64,000 nucleotides of DNA. Source: Tomitella biformata AHU 1821. GTDB lineage: Bacteria > Actinomycetota > Actinomycetes > Mycobacteriales > Mycobacteriaceae. The position numbers and the translations under genes were made by a program. Numbering within the stretch: the stretch's first letter is position 1; every line of letters begins with the position of its first letter. Location: contig NZ_BAVQ01000004.1 of the NCBI RefSeq assembly GCF_000524475.1, positions 1-64,000 of the forward strand, written 5' to 3'. Of the stretch, positions 10,239 to 19,046 are shown piece by piece. The notes below the pieces were generated by a model, which ran no database searches, had not been told where the DNA came from, and saw nothing but the letters and a program-made list of their open reading frames with translations.

Positions 10239-10886
10239 TCAGCGCCCGAGGCCGCTCGACTGGTCGAGAGCTGGATGTCCAGCGAGTTGCCAGTTGCGGA
10301 CGACGACGTCTGCCAGCTCCTGGAGTTCCTCGCGGCCAACCCCGCCCGCGGCTTGCACAGCGATGCCGAATGTCACGGTGGTGACGTAGCGGGCCAATAG
10401 CCGCGGATCGGCCTCCGGAGGCAGGTCGCCGTCGACGACGGCTTGGCGGAACCGCTCCTGGAGGCGAGAGCAGCCGTTGTCACGCCAGGCGACGAGCAGG
10501 TCACGGACCCCACTCCCGGAATCACCCGTACTCAGGGCACCCTGGACACCCAGGCACCCGTGGGGGCCACCCGGGATGGTGGTGGCTCGAACGACACCGG
10601 TCAGGATCTCGGTGACGACGCCGAGAGCGGTCGGCTCCTGCAGTGCCCGGGCCAGATATGAGCCGGGCCCGTCGGTGTAGCGCTCCAGGGCCTTGCGGAA
10701 CAGCGCCTCCTTGTTGCCGAAGGCTGCATACATGCTGGTGGTCGAGATCCCCATCGCCTCAGTCAGCCTGGTCAGGCTGGCCCCCTCATAGCCGTGCTCC
10801 CAGAAGACCAGCATGGCGCGCTCGAGAGCTTCATCGGCGTCGAATCCTCGCGGTCGGCCGCCGAGGCCACTCTTTTCTATTTCCAC
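10239..10886 (-). CDS. TetR/AcrR family transcriptional regulator
   Basis: A 215-residue regulator with a GTG start. The N-terminal helix-turn-helix is FDADEALERAMLVFWEHGYE followed by SLTRLTEAMGISTTSMYAAF and GNKEALFRKALERY, the classical TetR layout at about residues 14-60. The C-terminal part has the AcrR-like pattern VVRATTIPGGPHGCLGVQGAL, seen in regulators that respond to small organic molecules. It is divergent from a short-chain dehydrogenase gene, and the 94-bp gap holds two palindromic sites, so it very likely represses both itself and the SDR gene. The inducer is unknown, perhaps an aldehyde or ketone handled by the SDR. Confidence 0.93.
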   Translation of the reverse strand: MEIEKSGLGGRPRGFDADEALERAMLVFWEHGYEGASLTRLTEAMGISTTSMYAAFGNKEALFRKALERYTDGPGSYLARALQEPTALGVVTEILTGVVRATTIPGGPHGCLGVQGALSTGDSGSGVRDLLVAWRDNGCSRLQERFRQAVVDGDLPPEADPRLLARYVTTVTFGIAVQAAGGVGREELQELADVVVRNWQLAGHPALDQSSGLGR

Positions 10887-10902
10887 CCCCTTATCCTACC
10901 TA

Positions 10903-10924
10903 TTCCGTATTGATCGATGCGGAA
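10903..10924. promoter_or_regulatory. probable TetR operator, imperfect copy
   Basis: A 22-bp near-palindrome beginning TTCCGTATTGATC and ending GATGCGGAA, identical in outer halves to the perfect operator 37 bp downstream. It sits 17 bp from the TetR start codon, so it would mediate autoregulation. Confidence 0.75.
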
Positions 10925-10932
10925 GTGCTACT

Positions 10933-10968
10933 CTTCGGGTTCCGCATCGATCGATGCGGAACCCGAAG
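10933..10968. promoter_or_regulatory. perfect 36-bp palindrome, probable TetR operator over the SDR ribosome site
   Basis: A perfect palindrome with arms CTTCGGGTTCCGCATCGA and its complement. Its 22-bp core (10940-10961) is the operator motif shared with the copy at 10903. Its right edge runs into the SDR Shine-Dalgarno AAGGAGG (10966-10972). As DNA it would bind a TetR dimer; in RNA it could fold and hide the ribosome site. Confidence 0.8.
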
Positions 10969-10980
10969 GAGGTTCTTCCC

Positions 10981-11730
10981 ATGGGACTGCTTGACGGCAA
11001 GACCGCTCTCGTCACTGGGGGCGCCACCGGAATTGGCCTGGCCAGTGCCGTGCGGCTGGCGGCAGAGGGCGCCCACGTGTTCATCACCGGCCGCCGCAAG
11101 ATCGAACTCGACGCGGCCGTCGAAGTGATTGGCTCAGCGGCCACCGCGGTGATCGGCGACATTTCGAACCTGGCCGACCTGGACGTGCTCTACGACGCGA
11201 TCCGCAGCCGGGGCCGGGGCCTGGACGTACTGTTCGCGAATGCCGCCGTCGCGGAGTTCGTGACACTTGAGCACGTCTCCGAGGAGCACTTCGACACCCT
11301 CTTCGGCATCAATGTTCGGGGCACGCTGTTCACCGTTCAAAAGGCGTTGCCCCTACTCAACGACGGGGCCTCGGTGATCTTGAACGGCTCCACCAACATG
11401 GACGTCGGCGCGGAGGCGTTCGGCGTGTACGCGGCAACCAAGGCCGCCTCCCGATCGTTCTCTCGGACCTGGGCCAATGAACTCAAGGGACGCGGTATCC
11501 GAGTCAACACCATCACGCCCGGCCCGACCGATACCCCTGGTTTGTCGGGGCTCGCTCCCGACGCGGATGCGGCCGCAGGCCTAAAACAGCAACTGGCTAC
11601 GCATGTGCCTCTGGGCCGGCTCGGGCGCCCGGAGGAGATCGCCGCAGCCGTGGCATTCCTCGCCTCCGAGCAGAGCAGCTTCATCACCGGCTCAAGCTTG
11701 TACGTCGACGGCGGCCTCAACCAGATTTGA
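10981..11730 (+). CDS. SDR family NAD(P)-dependent oxidoreductase
   Basis: A 249-residue classical short-chain dehydrogenase. The cofactor loop is ALVTGGATGIGLASAV, the NNAG-like motif is LFANAAVAEF, and the catalytic Ser-Tyr-Lys set is in NGSTNMDVGAE and GVYAATKAASRSF. The C-terminus has LGRLGRPEEIAAAVAFLASE and FITGSSLYVDGG, as in family members that reduce or oxidise small alcohols and ketones. The start is fixed by a strong AAGGAGG 8 bp upstream; the ORF is open further upstream but that stretch is operator DNA. It is probably cotranscribed with the next gene and controlled by the divergent TetR. Substrate unknown. Confidence 0.93.
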   Translation: MGLLDGKTALVTGGATGIGLASAVRLAAEGAHVFITGRRKIELDAAVEVIGSAATAVIGDISNLADLDVLYDAIRSRGRGLDVLFANAAVAEFVTLEHVSEEHFDTLFGINVRGTLFTVQKALPLLNDGASVILNGSTNMDVGAEAFGVYAATKAASRSFSRTWANELKGRGIRVNTITPGPTDTPGLSGLAPDADAAAGLKQQLATHVPLGRLGRPEEIAAAVAFLASEQSSFITGSSLYVDGGLNQI

Positions 11731-11804
11731 GTTCCGTGGCTGGGCTCCAGTGGCGAATGGCGGTGCCGGGCCGACGCAACCCCCACTAGAGAGGTAACGA
11801 ATCC

Positions 11805-12458
11805 ATGACAGTAATCGGCATCATCGGCGCAGGTGAGATCGGTAGCCAGATAGCACGCGCGGCAATCGCGAACGGCTACGACGTCGTTATTGCCAATTCC
11901 CGCGGGCCCGAGACTTTGCAGGGCCTCATTGACGAGTTGGGCCCGGCAGCGCGTGCCGCCACCGCCGCCGGCGCCGCTGCCAATGGTGAGTTCGCAGTCG
12001 TGGCGGTCCCCCTCAAGGTGGTCAACGACATGCCGGCAGAGGAGCTAGCAGGCAAGATCGTGCTTGACACCAACAACTACATGGCCTGGCGCGATGGCCA
12101 TTTCCCGGTCATCGACTCGGGCGAGAAGACAGTGCACGAGCTACGCCAAGCGCACCTTCCGCTATCCAAGATCGTCAAGGCCTTCAACCACATCCAAGCT
12201 CCCCGCATCACCACCGCGGGAAAGCCAGCGGGTGCCCCTGACCGTCTCGCGCTTTCAGCCTCGAGCGACTTCCCCGAAGCCGTGGAACTCGTGACGCGGC
12301 TATACGACCAGTTCGGGTTCGACACAGCCGACAACAGCCCGCTCACCGAGTCGTGGCGCAGCGGTCCCGGTCAACCCGCATGGGTGGCCCACGAGCACCA
12401 GACCCGTGCCGATTTGATCGCCAACCTCGCCAGGGCGCAACGGATTATCTTGGACTAA
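11805..12458 (+). CDS. NAD(P)-binding F420-reductase-like oxidoreductase
   Basis: A 217-residue protein with an N-terminal dinucleotide fold, IGIIGAGEIGSQIARAAIA, and the segment FAVVAVPLKVVNDMPAEEL typical of the NADP-dependent F420 oxidoreductase-like (NADP_oxidored coenzyme F420) family. Conserved LDTNNYMAWRDG and VKAFNHIQAP support this. Family members move hydride between NADP and a partner cofactor or small substrate; many actinobacterial members have no proven function. A Shine-Dalgarno (AGAGAGG) precedes the ATG. It follows the SDR gene by 74 bp on the same strand, so both may respond to the TetR regulator. Confidence 0.85.
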   Translation: MTVIGIIGAGEIGSQIARAAIANGYDVVIANSRGPETLQGLIDELGPAARAATAAGAAANGEFAVVAVPLKVVNDMPAEELAGKIVLDTNNYMAWRDGHFPVIDSGEKTVHELRQAHLPLSKIVKAFNHIQAPRITTAGKPAGAPDRLALSASSDFPEAVELVTRLYDQFGFDTADNSPLTESWRSGPGQPAWVAHEHQTRADLIANLARAQRIILD

Positions 12459-12944
12459 GCCCGCCGGGTCGCGCGCGGTCAGCCCGACAGCGCCTGCGAC
12501 GCGCGACCGACATCGCCTCGGGCGTCGGCGCTGAGCCCGAGCAGAGGTGCGGGGAGACACTGGGGCTGCACGCGCCCGGCCACTCCCGTCAGACCGGCCC
12601 GGGCCAGCGCAGCCGCAGGCTCCGGAAAAGTGCCCCCGAGCACTTGGAACCGGTCAGCCTCCGACGCCATGCGCATGCAACAGCATCTAGAGCGCGAACT
12701 GGCCACCTGCAGGTCGTGGACTCCGCGGTGATTCTGCGCCAGGTCAAACGCCTCGGTTGGATGCTCGACCACGTCGGACGCAGCACCGGCGTTTTCGTTC
12801 CGTACACCACCGATGGCCGAGTATCGCGTGGTGACGCCGACTGAACACGAAGCCAGTCGTCGGGCCCATCAGCCTGCGCTCGCCTTGTGCACGGCAGCGA
12901 TAAATACCGCACCCCAGCGCCAGGAGCCCGCGTAGCGTGGTCTC
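12459..12944. other. intergenic region with a hairpin, no gene supported
   Basis: About 490 bp between two forward genes. Near its start, GGTCGCGCG (12467-12475) can pair with CGCGCGACC (12500-12508) and may act as a terminator. Three overlapping ORFs of 97-163 codons exist on both strands; none shows a family pattern, a good ribosome site or normal composition. It may hold a decayed gene I cannot recognise. Confidence 0.45.
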
Positions 12945-14327
12945 ATGTCAACTTATGTCACCGCCAATCCGACCACCGGCAAGACCGAGAAGACGTTCGA
13001 GCAACTGGGCGACGGGGCCTGGGCCGACGTCGTGAGCCGCTCGGCCGGAGCCTTCCCTGCTTGGCGCGCCACACCAGTGGCTGAGCGCGCGAGGCTCCTC
13101 TCCGCCATCGCCGATGCCTACGACGCTCGCGCCGACGAGCTCGCCACGCTGATCGCCACCGAGATGGGCAAGCCGATCAAGGAAGCCGCCGGCGAGGTCG
13201 GGCTCGCCGCGTCTATCTACCGTTGGTATGCGGAGCACGGCGCGGAATTGCTGACGCCGGAGAGCTTGCCCCCGCAGGGCGCGGAGGAGTCGCTGGTCGA
13301 GACCGAGCCGATCGGTCCGCTTATCGGTGTCATGCCGTGGAACTACCCGTATTACCAGGTGGCGAGGTTCGTGGCCCCAAACCTGATGGTCGGCAACACC
13401 ATCATGCTCAAGCACGCATCGATCTGCGCGGCCTCGTCCGAGGTCATGGCCGAAATCGTCCACACCGCCGGCGTCTCCAAAGACGCCTATATCAATGTGT
13501 TCGCCAGCAGCGGCCAGATCGCCGAGATGATCGCCGACCCCCGGGTGCGGGGGATCTCGCTGACCGGCAGCGAGCGTGCGGGAGCGTCGGTGGCGGAGAC
13601 CGCCGGCAAGAACCTCAAGAAGGCCGTGCTCGAGCTCGGCGGCTCCGACGCGTTCATCGTCCTCGATGACAGCGACCCCAAGACCACGGCGAAGGCGGCG
13701 GCTAAAGGCCGGCTGTCGAATGCCGGGCAGGCGTGCAACTCCCCCAAGCGACTGATCGTGCCCAATTCCCAGCTTGACGAGTTCGTCTCGACCGTCGTCG
13801 AGTACTTCGCGTCCGCCCAGGTCGGCGACCCCACTGATCCGAAAACCCGAGTCGGCCCACTGTCCTCGATCGACGCGCGCGACACCGTGGTGGCGCAGGT
13901 CAAACGCGCCGTTGAGCAAGGTGCCACCCTGCACACCGGCGGTGACGCCACCGGCGGTGAGGGCGCGTTCATGCGTCCAGCAGTGCTGACCGGAGTCACC
14001 AAAGAGATGGACGCCTATTCGGAGGAGATCTTCGGGCCCGTCGCGGTGATCTATGGCGTCGACTCCCCAGACGAGGCCATCAAACTGGCCAATGACGTCG
14101 ATTTCGGGCTCAGCGGCTCGGTGTGGGGCACAGACATCACGCGGGCCCAGGAGGTGGCCGATCAGCTCGAGGTGGGCATGGCCTACGTCAACGAGCACGG
14201 CACGACCCTGCCCGGGCTTCCTTTCGGGGGTGTCAAGCGCTCCGGCTTCGGTCGCGAGCTCGGCCGCTGGGGAATGGGCGAGTTCGTCAACACGCGGTTG
14301 CGTCGCACCGCCCGGATTGCCAAGTAG
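12945..14327 (+). CDS. gabD: NAD(P)-dependent succinate-semialdehyde dehydrogenase family protein
   Basis: A 460-residue aldehyde dehydrogenase of the GabD1/Rv0234c type. It would oxidise succinate semialdehyde (or a similar short aldehyde) to the acid with NAD(P). Visible family marks are the cofactor region VMPWNYPYYQVARF and LMVGNTIMLKHAS, the turn GISLTGSERAGASVAE, the general base in LELGGSDAF, and the catalytic cysteine in GRLSNAGQACNSPKR. The C-terminal PFGGVKRSGFGRELG is intact. The first residues, MSTYVTANPTTGK, are typical of the family start. It stands alone between the F420-reductase-like gene and a binding-protein pseudogene. Exact substrate is an inference from family. Confidence 0.9.
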   Translation: MSTYVTANPTTGKTEKTFEQLGDGAWADVVSRSAGAFPAWRATPVAERARLLSAIADAYDARADELATLIATEMGKPIKEAAGEVGLAASIYRWYAEHGAELLTPESLPPQGAEESLVETEPIGPLIGVMPWNYPYYQVARFVAPNLMVGNTIMLKHASICAASSEVMAEIVHTAGVSKDAYINVFASSGQIAEMIADPRVRGISLTGSERAGASVAETAGKNLKKAVLELGGSDAFIVLDDSDPKTTAKAAAKGRLSNAGQACNSPKRLIVPNSQLDEFVSTVVEYFASAQVGDPTDPKTRVGPLSSIDARDTVVAQVKRAVEQGATLHTGGDATGGEGAFMRPAVLTGVTKEMDAYSEEIFGPVAVIYGVDSPDEAIKLANDVDFGLSGSVWGTDITRAQEVADQLEVGMAYVNEHGTTLPGLPFGGVKRSGFGRELGRWGMGEFVNTRLRRTARIAK

Positions 14328-14334
14328 CGCAGCG

Positions 14335-14800
14335 TTTCCTGAGCTGTTCGCCCACGCTCTTCGGCTGCGCCGCGATCTTGCGGCCCGCTCGCACTCATTC
14401 GAGATCTCCGCGCGGGACGCGGCCCGGGTCGAGCGGGCGCAGCTGGTGATCGCGAACGGGCTCGGCCTAGAGGGCGGCATCGCCAACACGGTGGCGGGAG
14501 CCCGCGGCGCCGCGGTCCCCGTCCTTGAGATCGCCCCGGCGGTGCGCCCCCTCTAGTACGGCCTCCGCGGATCTCATCCGGGGTGCGGCGCACGAGCAGG
14601 CCGCCGGCTATCGCGCCGAGCTCGACGCAATCGCGCCGGACCGGCGCACACTCGTGACCAACCACCACGTCTTCAGATGCCTCGCCGAGAAGTTCGGGTT
14701 CCGCGTGCTCGGTGCCGTCGTGCCCAGCGGCACTGTGCTGGCCTCGCCCAGCGCCGCGGACCTGGCCGGTCAGCAACACCGAGTCGATCGCGCGGGGCCT
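14335..14800 (+). pseudogene. decayed zinc/manganese ABC transporter substrate-binding protein (TroA/ZnuA type)
   Basis: Two fragments in different frames match one family. The first reads HSFEISARDAARVERAQLV and IANGLGLEGGIANTV and then VPVLEIAPAVRPL before a stop at about 14556. The second, shifted one frame, reads YRAELDAIAPDRRTLVTNHH, VFRCLAEKFGFRVLGAVVPS and GTVLASPSAADLA. These are consecutive motifs of the cluster A-I metal-binding proteins, including the ligand-bearing HHVF loop. The signal peptide, part of the middle and the C-terminus are missing. It lies tail to tail with the YibE/F gene. The loss probably means an intact copy elsewhere or loss of this uptake route. Confidence 0.75.
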
Positions 14801-14810
14801 GTCCTGAACC

Positions 14811-16064
14811 TCAGTGCTGGTGGCTGGGGCCCGCCGCCAGGACCGCGCTGTCCGTGCCCCGCGTGAGCAGCGCCGCGACCAGCGTGGTCAGCGGCACCGC
14901 GAGCACCACCGCGATGGCGCCGACGATCGAGCGCACCAGCTCCACCGCCACGACGTCGCTGGTGAGCACCTCCCCCAGCGAGCGCTGGGAGACGGAGAAG
15001 ATGATCAGCAGCGGCAGGCTCGCGCCGGCGTAGGCCAGCACGAGGGTGTAGACCATGGAGGCGATGTGGTCGCGGCCCACGCGCATCGCCGTCCCGAAGA
15101 GCTGGCGCACCGTCAGGTCCTTGTCGACGCCCGCCAGCTCGAACACCGTCGCGGCCTGGCTGATAGTGACGTCGTTGAGCACGCCCAGGGAGCCGATGAT
15201 GAAGCCCGCCAGCAGCAGCCCTGTTACGGACACCTCGCCCATGAACGCCTGGATGGTGGCGCTGTTGTCCTCGGCGAGCCCGGTGATCATCGTCGTCTCG
15301 ATCGCCAGCCAGGACAGGACCGCCGCGAGCACCAGTGCCGAGAGAGTGCCGAACAGCGCGGCGCTGGTCCGCAGGCTCACGCCATGCGCCAGATACAGCA
15401 CCACGAACAAGATCGCCGAACCCGCCACCAGTGCCAACGCCACCGGGGACCGGCCGTCGAGCAGGCTCGGCAGCAGGAACCCGACGATCACGGCCAGCGC
15501 GACCCCCACGCCCACCAGCGCCCGGAATCCGCGCCACGCGCCCACCGCGCACACCACTATCCCGGCGGCCAAGGCCCACAGGAGCAGCGGTGCCGAGCGC
15601 CGGAAGTCCTCAAAGTTGTAGGCGGTCTCGCCGTCGAATCCGACGGACCGGGACAGCCGAATGTCGTCGCCGACGGCCAGCTCCGGCTGGCCGGGCCCGG
15701 GGGTGATCACGAGCAGCGTCCGCTGGCCGGCATCGGGTCCGGAGCTGATGTCGACAATGGTCTGCGGGCATTCGGCGATCTGTTGGGCGGGCAGCGCGGG
15801 CTTGTCGGCGAAGACCTTGTTCGCTGATGGACTCCCGCAGGGTCCCGCCGCGACGGATAGGACCGATCCGGCCACCAGCTCCGAGCCCGCGCCCAGGGTG
15901 ATCTCGAGGTGCGCCGGGATCTGGGGCCGCTCACCGCTCGGCCACAACGCGATGAGGCCGCCGATGGTGACGACCGCCGCCAGGACCAGCAGCGCCACGA
16001 CGGCCTTGGCGAATCCGGACAGTCGACTGGTCTCGCTCGGCTTATCAAATGGATTCCGGTGCAC
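14811..16064 (-). CDS. YibE/F family multi-spanning membrane protein
   Basis: A 417-residue integral membrane protein. One transmembrane segment lies at about residues 20-43, then an extracytoplasmic domain of ~110 residues containing a cysteine pair (GPCGSPSANK, IAECPQTI), then a block of seven or so transmembrane segments from about 160 to 410. The pattern LGVLNDVTISQAATVFEL and VGRDHIASMVYTLVLAYAG is the YibE/F signature. The function of this family is not established. The C-terminus ends in a short histidine-containing tail (GPSHQH). Its neighbour at 14335-14800 is a decayed metal-binding protein, which suggests an old link to metal homeostasis, but that is inference. Confidence 0.9.
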   Translation of the reverse strand: MHRNPFDKPSETSRLSGFAKAVVALLVLAAVVTIGGLIALWPSGERPQIPAHLEITLGAGSELVAGSVLSVAAGPCGSPSANKVFADKPALPAQQIAECPQTIVDISSGPDAGQRTLLVITPGPGQPELAVGDDIRLSRSVGFDGETAYNFEDFRRSAPLLLWALAAGIVVCAVGAWRGFRALVGVGVALAVIVGFLLPSLLDGRSPVALALVAGSAILFVVLYLAHGVSLRTSAALFGTLSALVLAAVLSWLAIETTMITGLAEDNSATIQAFMGEVSVTGLLLAGFIIGSLGVLNDVTISQAATVFELAGVDKDLTVRQLFGTAMRVGRDHIASMVYTLVLAYAGASLPLLIIFSVSQRSLGEVLTSDVVAVELVRSIVGAIAVVLAVPLTTLVAALLTRGTDSAVLAAGPSHQH

Positions 16065-16270
16065 GTCGACAGATGATAGTGCTTTCGCAGGCGGCCCGGC
16101 TATGGACGATCGTCCTCGGAACGGACAACTGGCCGCAGCGAGTCGACAGCTACGGCCAGTGTGATTGCGGTGTGCGGGCGGTGCCCGTGTCCTAATGGCA
16201 ATCTAGCACCGCGTTTGCTGAACACAAACGCTCGTTCCACTCAGCGATCGACAGGCTTCGCCGCGCCCCT

Positions 16271-16328
16271 TCTGTTGTGCAGCTGTGCAGGAGATCCAGC
16301 GATTTCTCCTGCACAGCTGCACAACAGA
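16271..16328. terminator. very long perfect hairpin between yibE/F and the monooxygenase gene
   Basis: Two perfectly complementary 24-nt arms, 16271-16294 and 16305-16328, around a 10-nt loop. The left arm begins TCTGTTGTGCAGC. It lies 14 bp beyond the monooxygenase stop, so it is likely its terminator. The stem is longer than usual and has no T-tract. Confidence 0.7.
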
Positions 16329-16341
16329 TCGCCGCGCCCTC

Positions 16342-17388
16342 TCACAGCGCAGCCAGCAACTCCGCCGCGACCGCGCGGCCTGCCCGATTCGCACCGATGG
16401 TGCTGGCCGAGGGGCCATAGCCGATCAGGTGCAGCAGCGGCCGGCCCTCGACCTGAGTCGCGAGCCGGCCCGTCATCGTGATGCCACCGCCGGGCCCGCG
16501 CAGGCGCAGCGGGGCGAGGTGGTCGAGGGCGCTGCGGAATCCGGTCGCCCAGAGGATGACGTCGAACGACCGCGTCACCCCGTCCGGCCAACGCGCGCCG
16601 GCGGAGGTGAGCTCGGCGAACATCGGCAACCGATCCAATGCGCCGCGTGCCTGGGCCGCCCGGTACCGCGGGTTCCACGGCAGGCCGGTCACGGAGACCA
16701 CCGAGCCGGGCGGCAGGCCCGCGCGCACGCGCTCCTCGACGCGGGCGACGGCGGCGCGGCCGACCTCGGGCGTGAACGGCTCGTCGGTGAACCGGGGCGG
16801 GGTGCGGGTGACCCACGTGGTCGCGGCCACCTGGGAGATCTCATCTAGGTGGCCAACCGCGGAGATGCCGCCGCCGACCACCAGCACCCGCTGGCCTGCG
16901 AACTCGTCCGGCCCGCGATAGTCCCTTGTGTGCAGCTGCCGGCCGCCAAATGTGCCCGGATACCAGGGGATGAAGGGCCGCTCCCAGGTGCCGGTGGCGT
17001 TGACAATCGCACGGGCGGACAGCGCACCGTCGTCGGTCTCCACGGTGAAGCCCTCCGTCACGCAGCGCACCGTCACAGGGCGCCGCACGGCGAACCCCTC
17101 CCGACGCTCGTATTCCGCGAAGTACCGCGGGATCGCCTCCGCGGCGCGGACCGCCGACGGGTCCTCGCCGGGCTCGAGCACGTCTTGGAAGGCCATGCCT
17201 GGCAGATCGTGCACCCCATTGACCGTGCTCAAAGTCAGTGTCGGCCAACGGTGTTGCCAGGCGCCGCCGGGACAGTCGGCGCCGTCGAGCACCAGCAGCC
17301 GATCCCGATCCAAGCCGCGTTTAAGCAGGTGGTGCGCGGCGGAGAGCCCGGCCTGCCCGGCTCCGATCACCACCACATCAGGCTTCAA
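16342..17388 (-). CDS. flavin-containing monooxygenase-like NAD(P)/FAD oxidoreductase
   Basis: A 348-residue flavoprotein. FAD binds at the N-terminal VVVIGAGQAGLSAAHHLLKR; the second dinucleotide site, for NADPH, is VLVVGGGISAVGHL at about residue 168. The segment DCPGGAWQHRWPTLTLSTVN resembles flavin monooxygenases of the group that hydroxylate nitrogen or sulfur or carry out Baeyer-Villiger reactions. The late motif DVILWATGFRSALDHL is the family's ATG-containing strand. It is shorter than a full Baeyer-Villiger enzyme. The stop is 24 bp before... no further gene on this strand; upstream, cysE ends only 4 bp from its start, so it may be cotranscribed with cysK-cysE. A role in sulfur or amine chemistry is possible but unproven. 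Confidence 0.85.
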   Translation of the reverse strand: MKPDVVVIGAGQAGLSAAHHLLKRGLDRDRLLVLDGADCPGGAWQHRWPTLTLSTVNGVHDLPGMAFQDVLEPGEDPSAVRAAEAIPRYFAEYERREGFAVRRPVTVRCVTEGFTVETDDGALSARAIVNATGTWERPFIPWYPGTFGGRQLHTRDYRGPDEFAGQRVLVVGGGISAVGHLDEISQVAATTWVTRTPPRFTDEPFTPEVGRAAVARVEERVRAGLPPGSVVSVTGLPWNPRYRAAQARGALDRLPMFAELTSAGARWPDGVTRSFDVILWATGFRSALDHLAPLRLRGPGGGITMTGRLATQVEGRPLLHLIGYGPSASTIGANRAGRAVAAELLAAL

Positions 17389-17392
17389 TGGT

Positions 17393-17977
17393 CTAGATGT
17401 ACATCGCCGGGTCGATGTAGCTGGTGGGGTCCACCAGCTCCTCGTGCTGCTTCTTCGTCCGCGGGCGGGCCTGCGCCGGGATGCCGGTGAGGATCGAGTC
17501 CTCCGGCGCGTCGCGCGTGACGACGGCGTTGGCGCCGATGGCGCTGTCCGCGCCGATGACGACGGGCCCGAGGACCTTCGCCCCCGCGCCGATCGTGACC
17601 CGGTCCCCGATCGTCGGGTGCCGCTTGGTGCGCGCCAGCGAGCGCCCGCCGAGGGTGACGCCGTGGTAGATCATCACGTCGTCGCCAATCTCGGAAGTCT
17701 CACCGATCACGACGCCCATGCCGTGGTCGATGAACAGCCGTCGCCCGATTTGCGCGCCGGGATGAATCTCGATGCCGGTCGCGAAGCGGGTCAGCTGCGC
17801 GAGGACCCGGGCCGGGCCGCGCAGGCCCGGCCGGCTCCACATCTTGTGCGCCAGCCGGTGCGACCAGATGGCGTGCAGCCCCGAGTAGACAATGGCGTTC
17901 TCAAGATCGCCCCGCGAGGCGGGATCGTGGCCACGTGCGGCGGCCAGGTCCTCGCGGATCCTGTAGAGGAAGGACAC
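17393..17977 (-). CDS. cysE: serine O-acetyltransferase
   Basis: A 194-residue enzyme that acetylates L-serine with acetyl-CoA, the first step of cysteine synthesis. The alpha-helical N-terminus holds [12 protein letters not shown]. The left-handed beta-helix follows with hexapeptide repeats: [40 protein letters not shown], and [20 protein letters not shown]. His and Asp of IDHGMG are catalytic in this family. The length fits the short EpsC-type enzymes. It starts with GTG 6 bp after the cysK stop and ends in the isoleucine (AMYI) that in this family inserts into the CysK active site to form the cysteine synthase complex. Confidence 0.95.
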   Translation of the reverse strand: MSFLYRIREDLAAARGHDPASRGDLENAIVYSGLHAIWSHRLAHKMWSRPGLRGPARVLAQLTRFATGIEIHPGAQIGRRLFIDHGMGVVIGETSEIGDDVMIYHGVTLGGRSLARTKRHPTIGDRVTIGAGAKVLGPVVIGADSAIGANAVVTRDAPEDSILTGIPAQARPRTKKQHEELVDPTSYIDPAMYI

Positions 17978-17982
17978 TTAGG

Positions 17983-18918
17983 TCAGTCCCGGATGTGGTC
18001 GAACAGCGGCGTCGAGAAGTACCGCTCGCCGAAGTCCGGGACGATGACGACGATCAGCTTGCCGGCGTTCTCCGGCCGCTTGGCCAGCTCCAGCGCCGCC
18101 CACACATTGGCACCCGCGGAGATGCCGCCGAGGATGCCCTCGTCGGTGCCGAGCGCGCGGGCAACGCGGATGGCGTCGTCGAACTCGACGTCCACGATCT
18201 CGTCGTAGATCTCGCGATCGAGGACCTCGGGCACGAAGTTCGCGCCCAAGCCCTGGATCTTGTGCGGGCCGGGCTTGCCGCCGGTCAGGATCGCCGAGTC
18301 GGCTGGCTCCACGCCCACGATCTGCACGCCGGGCTTGCGCGCCTTGAGGTTTCGGCCCACACCGGTCAGGGTGCCGCCGGTGCCGATGCCGGCGACGAAG
18401 ATGTCGACCTCGCCCGCAGTGTCCTCCCAGACCTCTTCACCCGTGGTGGTCTCGTGGATCGCGGGATTGGCGGGGTTGGCGAACTGCTTGGCCAGGACCG
18501 CGTTGTCGGACTGCGCCACCAACTCCTCGGCCTTATTGACCGCGCCGGACATGCCCTCCGCCGGGGGCGTAAGCACGATTTCCGCACCGTACGCGCGCAG
18601 CATCATGCGGCGCTCGATCGACATGGACTCGGGCATCGTCAGAATCACGCGGTAGCCGCGGGCCGCGCCGACCATCGCGAGCGCGATGCCGGTGTTGCCG
18701 CTGGTGCCCTCGACGATGGTGCCGCCGGGCTTGAGCGCGCCGGAGGCCTCCGCCGCGTCGATGATGGCGACGCCGATGCGGTCCTTGACGCTGCTGGCGG
18801 GGTTGTAGAACTCGAGCTTCGCGGCAACGGTGGCGCCGAGGCCCTCTGTCAGGCGGTTGAGCCGCACAATCGGGGTGCGCCCCACAAGCTCGCTGACATT
18901 GTTATAGATCCTGGCCAT
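17983..18918 (-). CDS. cysK: cysteine synthase A (O-acetylserine sulfhydrylase)
   Basis: A 311-residue PLP enzyme that makes cysteine from O-acetylserine and sulfide. The PLP lysine is in [14 protein letters not shown]; the substrate loop is [15 protein letters not shown]; the phosphate-binding glycine loop is [14 protein letters not shown]; the cofactor serine is in [13 protein letters not shown]. The ATG at 18918 is preceded by GAGAGGACC and gives the normal family start [16 protein letters not shown]; a start 5 codons upstream is less likely. First gene of a cysK-cysE operon, with 5 bp between the two. Confidence 0.97.
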   Translation of the reverse strand: MARIYNNVSELVGRTPIVRLNRLTEGLGATVAAKLEFYNPASSVKDRIGVAIIDAAEASGALKPGGTIVEGTSGNTGIALAMVGAARGYRVILTMPESMSIERRMMLRAYGAEIVLTPPAEGMSGAVNKAEELVAQSDNAVLAKQFANPANPAIHETTTGEEVWEDTAGEVDIFVAGIGTGGTLTGVGRNLKARKPGVQIVGVEPADSAILTGGKPGPHKIQGLGANFVPEVLDREIYDEIVDVEFDDAIRVARALGTDEGILGGISAGANVWAALELAKRPENAGKLIVVIVPDFGERYFSTPLFDHIRD

Positions 18919-19046
18919 GGCCGGTCCTCTCAAAGATCGGTGATCAGTGGTGTGCTCGTAGTTATTGTTCCATCGACGATGTCACCGTTATTCGCGCGGC
19001 ATGCCTTCGACGGTGTCAACCATCACTGGCCCGATTTCCTTCCCGA

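Noticed and set aside
12353-12912. Overlapping ORFs of 97-163 codons between the F420-reductase-like gene and gabD
   Set aside because: No family pattern, no consistent ribosome site, and competing frames on both strands with similar composition.
16271-16328. Long hairpin considered as a CRISPR-like or attachment repeat
   Set aside because: Single copy with no spaced array and no integrase next to it; its place after a stop codon fits a terminator.
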